Position numbers and translations under genes: made by a program. Positions 62,701 to 64,000 of a DNA stretch of 64,000 nucleotides are shown piece by piece. Position 1 is the first letter of the stretch. Each line of letters opens with the position of its first letter. Source of the DNA: Ceratotherium simum simum (taxonomy: Eukaryota > Chordata > Mammalia > Perissodactyla > Rhinocerotidae); the NCBI RefSeq assembly GCF_000283155.1, contig NW_004454195.1:1906382-1970381 (forward strand), read 5' to 3'. The notes beneath the pieces are model-generated. The model searched no databases. It was not told the DNA's origin and was given only the letters and a program-made list of their open reading frames with translations.

Positions 62701-64000
62701 CCCCACAGCTCTCAAGCAAATATCCCCCACCCCACTCCTTAATGTAACTGCATATTTACTTCTCAACTTGTGTGTCTATTTCCAGAAAAGCTCTAAGTGG
62801 TAGAATCATGCTGCCTCCTTTATAACAAAGCCACCTGTATTAGGAAAGGGGGTGTGGGTGGAAAGAAAAATAATTCTATATACTTATTTTCGTCAAGTAG
62901 TTTTCTTAATATTGCAAGCTATATTTTAATTTTCTTTTAAAAGCCTTATCTTTGATGTTTTCATGGTTGTAAAATACAAACTTCATAAAAATTCAAGCAA
63001 TATTGTCACATAAAGACCATATTCATGACCATCACACTATGATCCCTAAGCAAATAATTCCCTCCTATTTTATTACGTGCATAAAATTAAGTCATTCTGA
63101 ACCTTAAACACAAAATACGTAATGAAAAATTTGGGCTTAGTATTGCTTAGTTACTGAAACCGTTTCCTTCCCTCGTGCTTTTTGGAGGGGTTTGTTTTAT
63201 TAAGTCTGGTTAGATATCATTTCCAGGCAGCATTGTTTTTTCCCTGTCGACTCTCTGCATCCCTCTTACGGTTACCATTGACTGACTACTCCTGGATGTT
63301 CTGGGTTTACCAAAGCCCCAAGCTATAATTACCATCACCTTACTTGCAGGCTTTAGAAGGCCCAGAGTGAGAAGGAGGCAAACTCCATGGCCTCTGCTGG
63401 CCAGAAGGGGCGTGGAAATCGGCAGACAGGGTGTGGATGGTGGGGTCTGGGGGACATGGGGAGGGCACGTTCTGTCTTGGGGGGCAGCTGGCTCCTCGGC
63501 GCTAGCTGGTTGTCATATCACATGGGAATGTCAGTTCAGGAAGCCCATTCTTGTTTTTTTTTTTTAAAGAGAGCTAGAAATCTGGATTTCTATGAGGATT
63601 TTCCCATTTAAAAAGAAGTTGGCCTAAGTTTATAAAACACCCTGTTAGCCAAACAAAACACATAAGTTTATGGGCTCTGGCCTAAAAGCAGTGAGGGCTG
63701 AGGGAGAGCTGGGGGTTCCTTTCCTTGGGGCTTTGCAGGTGGCTGACTTAAGGTTACGGGTGACACTTGGCAGACATCTAAGGGTCTCAGATCACCCCCT
63801 CTTCTAGTCTTCTCTTCCATTTGGCTAACCTGACAATGAATACCATTTCCTCCCACTCTTTCAGGATCTCCTTTCTTGCTTTTAATATGGAATATGCATA
63901 ATTCGAGCTTTAAGATCACCATCATTTCTGTGAAGAGCTTAACTTAGTTTTTCCCATGGATTAAGTGCTATCAATTGGATACTTCATAACAGGTATATTC

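Larger units (their letters stand above)
58796..64000. other. Upstream flank of ALDH5A1
   Basis: CpG-dense to about 59.3 kb, then MIR, L1, two EREs and MIR. In human the next gene is GPLD1 in head-to-head orientation, about 5 kb away as I recall, but I find no GPLD1 exon here. 61020-61990 and 62710-64000 show nothing recognisable. Confidence 0.6.

Noticed and set aside
58796..64000. First exon of GPLD1 expected upstream of ALDH5A1
   Set aside because: I searched for its signal peptide and N-terminal motif in all plus frames and did not find it. It probably lies right of the window.

Overview
This is mammalian nuclear DNA, most likely from an odd-toed ungulate (horse family or a close relative). 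It carries two split genes with GT-AG introns and is full of tRNA-derived ERE-type SINEs, the equine repetitive elements characteristic of perissodactyls: 18 copies in 64 kb, most with clear target-site duplications. L1, HAL1-like, L2, MIR, ERVL-MaLR (MLT1-type) LTRs, class-I-like solo LTRs and hAT-type fossils fill most of the rest. No bacterial, phage, CRISPR or plasmid feature is present.

Layout: (1) 1-848 is the 5' end of an L1 on the minus strand. (2) 849-22.3 kb holds the last eight coding exons and the 3' UTR of KIAA0319 on the plus strand: the last PKD-type repeat, the Cys-rich stalk, the transmembrane segment and the cytoplasmic tail. (3) 22.3-26.0 kb is a short tail-to-tail intergenic gap filled with solo LTRs and old L1 ends. 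(4) 26.0-58.8 kb is the complete ALDH5A1 gene on the minus strand (succinate-semialdehyde dehydrogenase, ten coding exons). The exons sum to 1608 nt, which is 535 codons plus stop and equal to the human precursor length. The gene starts in a CpG-dense region at about 58.4-59.3 kb. (5) 59.3-64 kb is upstream flank with L1, ERE and MIR copies and no recognisable exon.

The gene order and orientation match human 6p22 (KIAA0319 and ALDH5A1 convergent). The two genes are neighbours, not a pathway. ALDH5A1 works in the mitochondrial GABA shunt. KIAA0319 encodes a PKD-repeat membrane glycoprotein studied in neuronal migration and as a dyslexia candidate. All exon boundaries were placed by eye from splice sites, reading phase and remembered human protein sequences; no alignment was run.

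I found no convincing undescribed system. The items most worth checking are the antisense bias of EREs within both genes, three same-family, same-strand solo LTRs within 7.5 kb, a cluster of near-palindromes in a KIAA0319 intron, and an His-Ala replacement beside the catalytic Glu of ALDH5A1.
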